Positions 18,488-26,022 of a stretch of 64,000 nt of DNA are shown in pieces. This DNA comes from Actinoplanes aureus. Lineage in GTDB: Bacteria > Actinomycetota > Actinomycetes > Mycobacteriales > Micromonosporaceae. The position numbers and the translations under genes were made by a program. Location: positions 87,016 through 151,015 of the forward strand of contig NZ_JADQTO010000005.1 of assembly GCF_015704865.1 (NCBI RefSeq), given 5' to 3'. Positions within the stretch are counted from its first letter, which is position 1; each line of letters starts with the position of its first letter. Under the pieces are notes generated by a model. That model was not told where the DNA came from. It saw nothing but the letters and a program-made list of their open reading frames with translations, and made no database searches.

Positions 18488-19537
18488 GTGGATCAGGCAG
18501 ATACCGTACGCACTCCGGCCTCCTGGGTCGTCGTCGGCCTAGACAACGGCGGCACCTGCAACAACGCCACCGTGCTCGACGCGACCGGGCAGTTCCTCGT
18601 CAGTCACCTCGTGGAGAACCCGAGCCGGGTGCTCGACGGCCCGGAGTCGGCCGTCGAGCAGCTCGCCGCCGCGTTCACCGGCATCCTCGAGCTGACCAGC
18701 ACGCCACACTCGCTGGTCCGCGCGGTCGGCCTGGACACGCCCGGTCCGGCCAGCGCGCACGGGGTGATCTCGTCGAAGGGCGCGACCAACTTCAACCAGG
18801 TGTCCTGGCACGGCTTCGACATCCGGGGCGCCCTCGAGGCCCGTCTCGGCCTGCCGGTGATCTACAACAACGACGCGAACGCGGCCGCGCTCTACGCCCA
18901 CCACCGGCACTTCGGCACGGCCGCCCTGGAGAAATCGAGCGTCTCCGCGATCGTCGGCACCGGCCTCGGCGGCGGCGTCGTCGAAAATGGCAAGGTGATC
19001 CGCGGTGCCGCCGGCATGGCCGGCGAGCTCGGGCACGTGCAGATCCCGTTGCACGGCGTCCTCGAGGACGGCCAGCCCGTCCCGGTCTGCAACTGCGGCT
19101 TCGAGGGCGACGTGGAGAGCATCGCCTCACTCACCGGCATCAAGAAGAACCTGTTGCCGTACTGGCTGACCCGCTTCCCGGACCACCCGCTGGCCGCCGA
19201 GCCGGTCGACAAGGCGGCGAAAATGCTGCGCGGCTTCGGCGAGAAGGACGATCCGCTCGCGGTCGCGGTCTTCTCCCAGCAGGCCCGGGCGATCGGCAAG
19301 CTGTTCACCATCGCCGCCAACTTCACCGACCCGGACGCGTACTTCCTGGGCGGAGGAGTGGTCGAGGCGGCACCGCACTTCCGGCAGTGGTTCCTCAACA
19401 CCGTGCGGGAGAGCACCCAGCTGCGCGACGAGCAGGCCCACGCCGCGACCTTCGCCCTGGTCCCGGATCTGGACATGGCCGGCGCGCGCGGTGCGGCGGT
19501 CGCCGCTCTGGACGCGGTGGCCGGCGGCAGCCGCTGA
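18488..19537 (+). CDS. ROK family protein (sugar-kinase-like)
   Basis: A 349-residue actin-fold protein without an N-terminal HTH, so of the kinase rather than repressor branch. The phosphate-1 motif V-V-G-L-D-N-G-G-T appears near residue 15, the catalytic Asp lies in N-N-D-A-N-A-A-A-L, and the G-T-G-L-G-G-G-V-V phosphate-2 region and a G-E-L-G-H zinc-site His follow. The zinc motif normally reads C-x-C-G-x-x-G-C; here it is C-N-C-G-F-E-G-D, so the third Cys is Asp. The substrate is unknown; relatives phosphorylate glucose, N-acetylhexosamines or other hexoses. It is divergent from the DUF1800 gene and probably leaderless. Confidence 0.85.
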   Translation: MDQADTVRTPASWVVVGLDNGGTCNNATVLDATGQFLVSHLVENPSRVLDGPESAVEQLAAAFTGILELTSTPHSLVRAVGLDTPGPASAHGVISSKGATNFNQVSWHGFDIRGALEARLGLPVIYNNDANAAALYAHHRHFGTAALEKSSVSAIVGTGLGGGVVENGKVIRGAAGMAGELGHVQIPLHGVLEDGQPVPVCNCGFEGDVESIASLTGIKKNLLPYWLTRFPDHPLAAEPVDKAAKMLRGFGEKDDPLAVAVFSQQARAIGKLFTIAANFTDPDAYFLGGGVVEAAPHFRQWFLNTVRESTQLRDEQAHAATFALVPDLDMAGARGAAVAALDAVAGGSR

Positions 19538-19644
19538 GAAAACCCCTTCCCGGTACGGGACACGAACAGTCCCCGGATCAACACGCGACCATCTGCCCGG
19601 CCCAGGCCCCAGCGCGACCGCCGGGCCCGGGCAGGTGGACCGGG

Positions 19645-19980
19645 TCAGTCTTCTTTCAGAGCGGTCGCGACGTCCGGGAACATCGGCAGGTAGTCGCTGA
19701 GCCCGAGCGTGTCGAACAGCCGTCTCAGGAAACCGGAGGGCGCGGCCAGGCGGACCCAGCCGCCGCGCTCGGTGGCCCGGCCGTGTGCGGTGACGAGGAC
19801 CCCGACACCCATCGAGTCACAGAAGTCGAGGCCGGAGACGTCCACCACGACACGTGGTGACGGACGCTCGACGAGGCGGCCGAGATTGGCTTTGAGGGCG
19901 GGCGCGGTGTCGATGTCCAGCGAGCCGCGCAGGACGAGAACGGCCGTGTTGGGTGGATGGTGCGCGACCGAGACCTGCAT
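19645..19980 (-). CDS. STAS-domain anti-sigma factor antagonist
   Basis: A 111-residue single STAS domain. The strand L-V-L-R-G-S-L-D-I-D-T-A-P is followed by V-V-D-V-S-G-L-D-F-C-D-S-M-G, where the Ser in D-S-M-G (about residue 57) is the position phosphorylated in SpoIIAA/RsbV-like proteins. Such proteins release a sigma factor by binding its anti-sigma kinase when unphosphorylated; no kinase partner is encoded nearby, so the partner is unknown. It lies downstream of zwf on the same strand but is separated from it by a strong terminator, so it should have its own promoter. Confidence 0.88.
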   Translation of the reverse strand: MQVSVAHHPPNTAVLVLRGSLDIDTAPALKANLGRLVERPSPRVVVDVSGLDFCDSMGVGVLVTAHGRATERGGWVRLAAPSGFLRRLFDTLGLSDYLPMFPDVATALKED

Positions 19981-20030
19981 AGGCGTGTCTTTCCGGTGGG
20001 GAGCGGGGCGGGCTTGAAGTCAACCCTAAG

Positions 20031-20070
20031 CGAGCGCGGCCATCGTCGCAGGCGACGATGGCCGCGCTCG
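20031..20070 (-). terminator. Very strong terminator hairpin after zwf
   Basis: A perfect 19-bp stem (cgagcgcggccatcgtcgc with its complement) turning on 2 nt lies 79 nt beyond the zwf stop codon and 50 nt before the STAS start, on the minus strand. It is the longest perfect hairpin seen in the window. Two copies of gctcgtgtcgttgcc follow at 20066-20080 and 20096-20110. Confidence 0.8.
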
Positions 20071-20149
20071 TGTCGTTGCCGTGGTCGGGGCTGGGCTCGT
20101 GTCGTTGCCATGGTGGGGTGTGTACGGCCAGTTGCGGTGGGCAGCGGCC

Positions 20150-21646
20150 TCAGGCGGCCGAGTTGCGCCAGCGGCGGCCGTGGCGGCCGATCAGCCGGTC
20201 GGCGTCGGTCGGGCCCCAGGACGCCGCCTCGTAGGTCGGGATCGGCGAGTTGTCCCGGTCCCAGTGCTCGATGATCGGGTCGACGATCCGCCAGCACTGC
20301 TGCACCTCGTCGCTGCGGATGAAGAGCGACGCGTCACCGATCAGCGCGTCCAGCAGCAGCCGCTCGTAGGCTTCCGGCGACTCCTCGGCGAACGTCGACT
20401 CGTACGAGAAGTCCATGCTCGCCGTGCGCACCCGGAACGAGTGACCGGGCACCTTGGCGCCGAAGCGCAGCGAGATGCCCTCGTTGGGCTGGATCCGCAG
20501 GATCAGCGCGTCGGCTTCCAGGCCGGTGAGCTGGTCGTTCGGGATCGGCAGGTGCGGCGGCCGCTGGAACTGCAGCGCCACCTCGGTGAGCCGGGCCGGC
20601 AGGCGCTTGCCGGTGCGCACGTAGAACGGCACACCCGCCCAGCGCCAGTTGTCCACGTTCAGCCGCATCGCCGCGTACGTCTCGGTCCGCGACAGCGGGT
20701 CGACGCCGACCTCCTCGCGGTACCCGGCCATCAGCTCCTCGCGGGTGCCGCCCCGGGTGTACTGCCCGCGGACCGCCGCCTCGGCGATGTCCCGGTCGGT
20801 GGGGAGCCGGATCGCCTGGAGCAGCTTCACCTTCTCGTTGCGCAGCCCCTCGGCGCCGAACGAGGCGGGCGGCTCCATCAGCGCGAGCGCGAGCACCTGG
20901 AGCACGTGGTTCTGCACGATGTCGCGCATCGCGCCGGCGTTCTCGTAGAAGCCGCCGCGGGTGCCGACGCCGAGCGTCTCGGCCACGGTGATCTGCACGT
21001 GGTCGACCCAGGACCGGTCCCAGATCGGCTGGAAGATCGAGTTGGCGAAGCGCAGCGCCAGGACGTTCTGAACGGTGTCCTTGCCCAGGTAGTGGTCGAT
21101 CCGGAAGACCTGCGGCTCGTCGAACGCGCTGTGCACGACGGCGTCCAGCTCGCGGGCGGTGGCCAGGTTCCGCCCGTACGGCTTCTCGATGACCAGGCGG
21201 GAGAAGGAACCCTCCCGCTCCTGGTTGAGCCCGGCGCCGGCCAGCCCGTTGATCACCGGCTCGAAGGCGCCGGCCGGAGTGGACAGGTAGAACAGCCGGT
21301 TGCCGGAGGTGCCCCGCTGGGCGTCCAGCTCGTCGAGGGTCTCGCTCAGCCGCTTGTAGGTCTCCGGGTCGTCGTAGCCGCCGGCCACGTACCGGACGCC
21401 GCCCTGCAGCTGGCGCTTGCCGGCCAGACCGCGGCCACCGAGCGCGCTCTCCGCGAACTGCTCGTCGCTCATCGGCGTCCGGGCGACGCCGACCAGGGCG
21501 AACTCGTCCGGCAGCCGGTTGTGCCGGGCCAGGCTCTCGACCGCCGGGAGCAGCTTGCGCCGGGTCAGGTCGCCCGAGGCGCCGAAGATCACCAGCGTGG
21601 CTGGCGGGGCGCTGCGCTCCTGGATGAGCTGAGGTACCTGGTCCAT
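20150..21646 (-). CDS. zwf: Glucose-6-phosphate dehydrogenase
   Basis: A 498-residue enzyme of usual length. The dinucleotide-binding motif G-A-S-G-D-L-T-R-R-K lies at about residues 22-31, the substrate/catalytic signature R-I-D-H-Y-L-G-K at 182-189, and E-K-P-Y-G a little before it. It oxidises glucose 6-phosphate to 6-phosphogluconolactone and makes NADPH. The ATG at 21646 has GGAGG upstream; the open frame continues to 21784 but that stretch is Arg-rich and lacks a start signal. No other pentose-phosphate gene is adjacent in the window, in contrast to many actinomycetes where zwf sits with tal, tkt and opcA. Confidence 0.97.
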   Translation of the reverse strand: MDQVPQLIQERSAPPATLVIFGASGDLTRRKLLPAVESLARHNRLPDEFALVGVARTPMSDEQFAESALGGRGLAGKRQLQGGVRYVAGGYDDPETYKRLSETLDELDAQRGTSGNRLFYLSTPAGAFEPVINGLAGAGLNQEREGSFSRLVIEKPYGRNLATARELDAVVHSAFDEPQVFRIDHYLGKDTVQNVLALRFANSIFQPIWDRSWVDHVQITVAETLGVGTRGGFYENAGAMRDIVQNHVLQVLALALMEPPASFGAEGLRNEKVKLLQAIRLPTDRDIAEAAVRGQYTRGGTREELMAGYREEVGVDPLSRTETYAAMRLNVDNWRWAGVPFYVRTGKRLPARLTEVALQFQRPPHLPIPNDQLTGLEADALILRIQPNEGISLRFGAKVPGHSFRVRTASMDFSYESTFAEESPEAYERLLLDALIGDASLFIRSDEVQQCWRIVDPIIEHWDRDNSPIPTYEAASWGPTDADRLIGRHGRRWRNSAA

Positions 21647-21837
21647 TTCCGCGTGTCCTCCGACCGGTTCGATGCCGTCCGTCTGAACCTTACGCAGACC
21701 GGCCCTTGAGCGGTTCACCCGCTTCCTGGAAAGCGGGACGAAGTGGCGGTGAACACGTCCATACGTCGATGCAACCCGGGCCATAGCGAAAAAAGTGGCA
21801 AAATGGTGCAGAAGGTCTGGCTATCGAGGGGGACCCC

Positions 21838-22776
21838 GTGAAGTACCGGCTTGTGACCCGCAGCGACTTCGACGGCCTGGTCTGTGCCGTGCTGCTGCGT
21901 CACCTGGACATGATCGACGACATCATGTTCGTCCACCCGAAGGACGTGCAGGACGGCGTCGTCGAGGTGACCGACCGGGACATCCTCACCAACCTCCCCT
22001 ACGACGCCCGCGCCTACCAGGTCTACGACCACCACCACTCGGAGACGCTGCGCAACGAGGGCGACCGGGACAATCACGTCATCGACGCCGATGCGCCGTC
22101 GGCGGCCCGGGTCATCTACGAGCACTTCGGGGGCAAGGCCCGGTTTCCGCAGGTCTCCGACGACCTGATGCGCGCCGTCGATCAGGCCGACTCGGCGGAC
22201 TACACGCTCACCGACATCCTCAGCCCGACCGGATGGACGCTGCTCAACTTCCTGATGGACAGCCGGACCGGACTGGGCCGGTTCCGCAACTTCCGGATCT
22301 CCAACTACCAGCTGATGATGAAGCTCATCGACGCGTGCATCCAGATACAGGACGTGCACGACATCCTCGCCCTGCCCGACGTGGCGGAACGCGCCCAGCT
22401 CTTCCACGACTGCTCGGCCCGCTTCGTGGAGCAGCTGCACCGGGTCTGCCGGCTGGACGGCGACGTGGTCATTGTGGACCTGCGCGACGAGGACGTCATC
22501 GAGGCGGGCAACCGGTTCATGGTCTACGCGCTCTTCCCGGAGGCCCGCGTCTCGGTGCACATCATCTGGGGCCGGCAGAAGCTGAACACCGTCTTCGCCT
22601 GCGGCAAGTCGATCCTGGACCGCAGCTCTCCGGTGGACATCGGTGAGGTGATGCTGCGCTACGGCGGCGGCGGTCACCTCGCGGCCGGCACCTGCCAGGT
22701 CCCGCACGACGAGTCGGACCGTGTGCAACAGGAGATCATCGACGCGCTGCGTACCGAACGGGTCGTGCCGGTCTGA
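21838..22776 (+). CDS. DHH-family phosphoesterase (exopolyphosphatase-like)
   Basis: A 312-residue protein. The N-terminal DHH domain shows the metal-binding motifs S-D-F-D-G-L-V-C-A near residue 8 and V-Y-D-H-H-H-S-E near residue 62, and the C-terminal DHHA1 domain ends with the G-G-G-G-H-L-A-A-G substrate-binding loop. Family members hydrolyse polyphosphate, short oligonucleotides or cyclic-dinucleotide products with Mn2+. Actinobacterial versions are often labelled exopolyphosphatase-like; the actual substrate is not decidable. GTG at 21838 is preceded by a GAGGGGGA site. It is divergent from zwf and followed by a terminator. Confidence 0.88.
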   Translation: MKYRLVTRSDFDGLVCAVLLRHLDMIDDIMFVHPKDVQDGVVEVTDRDILTNLPYDARAYQVYDHHHSETLRNEGDRDNHVIDADAPSAARVIYEHFGGKARFPQVSDDLMRAVDQADSADYTLTDILSPTGWTLLNFLMDSRTGLGRFRNFRISNYQLMMKLIDACIQIQDVHDILALPDVAERAQLFHDCSARFVEQLHRVCRLDGDVVIVDLRDEDVIEAGNRFMVYALFPEARVSVHIIWGRQKLNTVFACGKSILDRSSPVDIGEVMLRYGGGGHLAAGTCQVPHDESDRVQQEIIDALRTERVVPV

Positions 22777-22778
22777 GA

Positions 22779-22806
22779 GGCGGGCGGAGATCTCTCCCCG
22801 CCCGCC
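22779..22806 (+). terminator. Terminator of the DHH phosphoesterase gene
   Basis: A 9-bp stem (ggcgggcgg with ccgcccgcc) with a 10-nt loop begins 2 nt after the stop codon. Confidence 0.7.
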
Positions 22807-22883
22807 CCACACGCGGATCATGGGCCTTGCCCGGGGCCCCACCCGCCGGTCGTGGTCAGCGCCCCACGCGCCTCCCACGACGT

Positions 22884-22905
22884 CCTCACGCCCACCCGCG
22901 TGAGG
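22884..22905 (-). terminator. Possible terminator of the YcnI-like gene
   Basis: An 8-bp stem (cctcacgc with gcgtgagg) and 6-nt loop lies about 70 nt beyond the stop of the minus-strand gene. Confidence 0.45.
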
Positions 22906-22972
22906 TGAGGGTCGTTCGTCGTGAACGATCCCCATTTCCCGTTGCAGGACCCGGCCTGCGTGGGAGTCTCTG

Positions 22973-23770
22973 TCAGCCCTTGTAGCTCCACTTGCTGTCG
23001 CCGCTGCCGGCGGCGACGGGCTCCTTGTCGTCGTCCTGCGACTCGTCCTCGCCCGGCTCCTCGTCCGGCTCCTCCTCGGTGGCCCGGTGCCGGTTGCGCA
23101 GCACCACCCAGCCGGCGCCGAGCAGGGCCAGCACGGCCACCACCCAGCCGGAGACGGAGAGCACCGAGGGGCCGGAGTCCGCGTCGTTCACGATCTTGTC
23201 GAACGCGGCCTGTTCACCCGGGGTGAGCCCGCCGGAGGACGTATCGCCGCCGCCACCGTGGTGGGTGGGCGCCGCGCCGTTCGACGGGGTCAGCGACAGC
23301 GTGGCCGCCATGGCCGGGCCGGCCTTGCCGTCGGCGTACCTGGTCTCCACCGGGAACCGCAGGCTGCTCAGCATCGGCAGCGGGCCGACCGCGACACCGA
23401 GATCGGTGGCCTGGCCGGGCGCGAGCGTCTTGCCGACCGCGATCCAGGTGACGGCACTCGGCGCCTTGGTGACGGGCGTGCCGTTGTGGATGGAGGTCAG
23501 CGGCTTGCTGAGATCCTGCCACTCGATCTTCGGCGCCCAGCTGTCCACCGAGAGCGGGTAGACCTCGGCGATCGGGCTGTCCGCCGGAATCCGCAGGGTC
23601 ACCTCGCTCACCGGCGCGGTGCCGGAATTGGTCACGTGGAAGTACAGGTTCGCCCCGCTGCCCTGTGCCGCGCTCGCCGGACTCACCGTCACATCGGCCG
23701 CGGCCGGGCCGGCGGCGACGAACACTCCGGCAGCGGTCACAGCGGCCAGCACGCCCGCGCGGCGGGCCAT
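22973..23770 (-). CDS. YcnI-like (DUF1775) exported, membrane-anchored protein
   Basis: A 265-residue protein. A signal peptide ends A-A-A before residue 26, and the mature YcnI domain starts D-V-T-V-S-P and contains S-G-A-N-L-Y-F-H-V-T-N, P-I-A-E-V-Y-P and a D-S-W-A-P-K-I-E-W block. A transmembrane helix at about residues 205-227 and an acidic Glu/Asp/Gly tail follow, so the domain sits outside the cell anchored at its C-terminus. YcnI proteins of Bacillus bind copper through the N-terminal His of the mature chain; here that position is Asp. The ATG at 23770 is chosen because GAGG lies 9 nt upstream; GTG at 23785 is an alternative. No CopC/CopD gene is adjacent. Confidence 0.85.
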   Translation of the reverse strand: MARRAGVLAAVTAAGVFVAAGPAAADVTVSPASAAQGSGANLYFHVTNSGTAPVSEVTLRIPADSPIAEVYPLSVDSWAPKIEWQDLSKPLTSIHNGTPVTKAPSAVTWIAVGKTLAPGQATDLGVAVGPLPMLSSLRFPVETRYADGKAGPAMAATLSLTPSNGAAPTHHGGGGDTSSGGLTPGEQAAFDKIVNDADSGPSVLSVSGWVVAVLALLGAGWVVLRNRHRATEEEPDEEPGEDESQDDDKEPVAAGSGDSKWSYKG

Positions 23771-23863
23771 CCCCAGAAGCCTCACGGGATGTAGTTCGGA
23801 TCACGGGCCCCGATGGTTCAACCCGATCGCAGAACTTTTTCGCGGTCATTGGATGATGAGCGG

Positions 23864-24076
23864 ATGCGAGACGTGCCGATCGACGGCGACATGATCCGGC
23901 TGGGCCAGTTCCTCAAGCTGGCCGACCTCATCGAGACGGGCGGCGAGGCCAAGATCCTCATCGCCTCCGGCGACGTGACCGTGAACGGCGAGGTCGACCT
24001 GCGGCGCGGCCGCCAGCTGCACCCCGGCGACGTGGTCGAGGTGCTCGGGCGTACGGCGCGGGTGGTGGCCGAGTAG
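23864..24076 (+). CDS. S4-domain RNA-binding protein
   Basis: A 70-residue protein that is a single S4 domain: I-R-L-G-Q-F-L-K-L-A-D-L-I-E-T-G-G-E-A-K (the alpha-L motif), V-T-V-N-G-E-V-D-L-R-R-G-R and P-G-D-V-V-E-V. It belongs to the short YaaA/YlmH-like S4 proteins, which bind structured RNA, often the ribosome. The first in-frame ATG that keeps the whole domain is at 23864; no good ribosome-binding site is visible, so the exact start is uncertain. It stands alone between the YcnI-like gene and a lipoprotein gene. Confidence 0.85.
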   Translation: MRDVPIDGDMIRLGQFLKLADLIETGGEAKILIASGDVTVNGEVDLRRGRQLHPGDVVEVLGRTARVVAE

Positions 24077-24152
24077 CACCTGGCGGCACACTTTCGACGG
24101 GAAAGTCGGGCACGGTCGGAACCGGGGTGCGGGCCGCGTCGTCGTACCGGTT

Positions 24153-25034
24153 ATGACCCGAACCCGAGGGCTGCTTACCGCCGCAGCCATCCCCATTCTG
24201 CTGCTGGGCGCCTGCGCCCGGCCCGGTACGGCCGCCGGGGCCGGAGACGCCGGCGCCGGCGAACCGGTCACCGAGAGCGCCGCCGTCCCCACCCCGGACG
24301 CGGACGATCTCGCGCTGCGTGTCGAATACCGCGGCGGTTTCGTGCCACCGGACTACCTCCTCGGCCGCCTCCCGCTGGTCTCCGTCTACACCGACGGCCG
24401 GGTGATCACCGACGGCCCGGTGCCGCTGATCGCGCCCGGACCGGCCCTGCCGAATCTCCAGGTGCAGCAGATCTCCCCCGCCGAGGTCAGGAAGCTGACC
24501 GCCGACGCGGTCGCCGCGGGGGTGAGGTCCGGCGCCGACTTCGGTGTGCCCGGCGTCGCCGACGTGCCGGACACCCGGATCACCGTGAACACCGGCTACG
24601 GCACCCAGACCGTGTCGGTCAACGCGTTGCGGGAGGCACAGTCCGACGATCCGTCGCTGAGCGCGGCGCAGAAGGCGGCGCGCAAGAAGCTGGCGGCGTT
24701 CGTCGACCGGCTGACCGCCCTGAAAGCCGCCTCGCAGCCGTACCGGCCGGACGAGGTGGCGGCCCTCGCCGGCCCGTACACCGATCCCGGGGACGGCCTC
24801 GGCGGCAAGCCGGTGGACTGGCCCGGCCCGGCGCTGCCCGGCGAGGCGCTGAACCCGGCGCTGGACATCCACTGCGTCAGCGCGACCGGCGCGCTCAAGG
24901 ACGCCGTCTGGGCGGCCGCGGAGAAGGCGAACCAGCAGACCCCGTGGGTCTCCGGCGGCAAGCAGTGGCGGGTCATGTTCCGGCCGCTGCTGCCCGACGA
25001 GTCCGGCTGCGCCGCGCTGCGGAGCGCCGGATGA
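24153..25034 (+). CDS. Putative lipoprotein of unknown function
   Basis: A 293-residue protein with a short basic N-terminus, a hydrophobic stretch and a lipobox L-L-L-G-A-C at Cys21, so it should be lipid-anchored outside the membrane. The mature part starts with a Gly/Ala-rich linker followed by a globular region with R-G-G-F-V-P-P-D-Y-L and S-V-Y-T-D-G-R-V-I-T-D-G-P, a pattern that recurs in actinomycete lipoproteins without assigned function. Two Cys (I-H-C near residue 246 and S-G-C near 286) could form a disulfide. No ribosome-binding site is obvious before the ATG. Its stop overlaps the next small ORF by 4 nt. Confidence 0.8.
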   Translation: MTRTRGLLTAAAIPILLLGACARPGTAAGAGDAGAGEPVTESAAVPTPDADDLALRVEYRGGFVPPDYLLGRLPLVSVYTDGRVITDGPVPLIAPGPALPNLQVQQISPAEVRKLTADAVAAGVRSGADFGVPGVADVPDTRITVNTGYGTQTVSVNALREAQSDDPSLSAAQKAARKKLAAFVDRLTALKAASQPYRPDEVAALAGPYTDPGDGLGGKPVDWPGPALPGEALNPALDIHCVSATGALKDAVWAAAEKANQQTPWVSGGKQWRVMFRPLLPDESGCAALRSAG

Positions 25035-25195
25035 GTCCGTTCGACGACCCGTTCGACTTCGGCGGGGCGGGCGACTCCGGCGACGCCGGCGGCGGGCCGG
25101 GGCCTGCGGAACCCGTACTGATCCGCCCGCTCTGCCGGTCGCGCAGCACCGTCGCACGCACCCGTCCACGCCGGCGCGGCGAACCGCCGCGCTGA
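25031..25195 (+). CDS. Small hypothetical protein overlapping the lipoprotein gene
   Basis: A 54-codon ORF whose ATG overlaps the lipoprotein stop in an ATGA, a typical coupling signal here. The product begins with an acidic Phe/Asp/Gly-rich part (SPFDDPFDFGGAGDSGDAGG) and ends Arg-rich. No homologue recognised, and the Arg-rich tail resembles non-coding shadow translation, so it may not be a real protein. Confidence 0.35.
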   Translation: MSPFDDPFDFGGAGDSGDAGGGPGPAEPVLIRPLCRSRSTVARTRPRRRGEPPR

Positions 25196-25275
25196 ACCGG
25201 CCGCCGGGGCCCCGGGGGAGGCCCGGGGGCGGGGCCCGGAAACAGGCGGGCCCCCCCGCCGCCCCCACCCGGCCG

Positions 25276-25305
25276 CCGGCGCCGCGGGGACGTCCGCGGC
25301 GCCGG
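25276..25305 (-). terminator. Terminator of the acetyltransferase gene
   Basis: A perfect 12-bp stem (ccggcgccgcgg with ccgcggcgccgg) and 6-nt loop ends 5 nt beyond the stop of the minus-strand gene. The 115-bp gap between the genes is almost pure G+C with C and G runs. Confidence 0.75.
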
Positions 25306-25310
25306 CCCGG

Positions 25311-25868
25311 TCACCAGACGTCGCCCTCGCGCCAGTCGCAGATCAGGGTCCCGGTGACATTGAGCGCCGCGCCGCCCGGCACCTCCCGCACGAACGTGCT
25401 GTCGTCGTCCTCCTCGGTACGGGTCACCCCGGACGGCGCGAGCACGGCCGTCGCTCCCCGCCACGGCGTCCACCCGCGGGCCAGGTAGAGCCCGCGCCCC
25501 TCGTCGGAGGTGGAGAGCGCACCCAGCTGGTAGCCGCCGTCGATCAGCCGCTCCGCCGCGGCCATCACCGCCGAGCCCAGCCCGCGCCGCTGCCGGTCCG
25601 GGCGCACCGCCACCGCCTCGACATAGCCGCAGCGCCACGACCGTCCCCCGTGCAGGAACCGCCGCTGCACCACCGAGCCGTGCGCGACCGGCACACCGTC
25701 CTCGCTGACCAGCAGGTGCGCACCGCCGAGCGCGTGATCCCAGTCCTCGTCGCCGAACTCATCGTCGAACGCCACGTCCAGCAGCCGCCGGATCACCGCC
25801 AGCTCGGCATCGGTCAGGTCGGCCGTCAGCACCGTACGCACCGCAGTCACCGGAACAGCTTGCCGCAT
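25311..25868 (-). CDS. Aminoglycoside 2'-N-acetyltransferase, AAC(2')-I family
   Basis: A 185-residue GNAT protein that follows the mycobacterial AAC(2')-Ic pattern along its length: L-T-D-A-E-L, F-G-D-E-D-W-D-H-A-L-G-G-A-H, Q-R-R-F-L, R-C-G-Y-V-E-A-V-A-V-R, Y-Q-L-G-A-L-S, L-Y-x-x-R-G-W, V-L-A-P-S-G-V-T-R-T and the terminal C-D-W-R-E-G-D-V-W. The acetyl-CoA loop is R-Q-R-R-G-L-G-S-A. Family members acetylate the 2'-amine of gentamicin, tobramycin and similar drugs, but in mycobacteria they are intrinsic and may have a housekeeping substrate. No strong ribosome-binding site is seen for the ATG at 25868. It is divergent from a small transcribed unit at 25.9 kb. Confidence 0.9.
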   Translation of the reverse strand: MRQAVPVTAVRTVLTADLTDAELAVIRRLLDVAFDDEFGDEDWDHALGGAHLLVSEDGVPVAHGSVVQRRFLHGGRSWRCGYVEAVAVRPDRQRRGLGSAVMAAAERLIDGGYQLGALSTSDEGRGLYLARGWTPWRGATAVLAPSGVTRTEEDDDSTFVREVPGGAALNVTGTLICDWREGDVW

Positions 25869-25897
25869 CGGTGAGTCGTACGTGGACGACAGGCGTA

Positions 25898-25927
25898 TTG
25901 ACCCATGATCCAGTCCCCGGCTAGCGT
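25898..25927 (+). promoter_or_regulatory. Promoter of the leader-ORF / hypothetical gene unit
   Basis: TTGACC (25898-25903) and TAGCGT (25922-25927) are separated by 18 nt, a good SigA-type promoter. The start of transcription would be near 25934, leaving about 35 nt of leader before the first ATG at 25969. Confidence 0.6.
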
Positions 25928-25968
25928 CGGCCACCTGGGGAGACATGGCACGCGCCGGGGGAGGGCCG

Positions 25969-26022
25969 ATGTCCGCGGAGCCGAGCGTCCACCGTGCGCC
26001 TCGCGGATGCCGGTGCCGGTGA
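25969..26022 (+). CDS. 17-codon leader ORF with strong ribosome-binding site
   Basis: An ATG sits 4 nt behind GGGGGAGGG, the strongest ribosome-binding site near this gene. It encodes MSAEPSVHRAPRGCRCR and its TGA overlaps the GTG of the next ORF by 3 of 4 bases (GTGA). The peptide ends in alternating Arg and Cys. Placement behind a promoter and coupling to the next gene suggest a leader peptide controlling translation, possibly sensing cysteine or arginine supply or ribosome stalling; the role is inference. Confidence 0.55.
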   Translation: MSAEPSVHRAPRGCRCR

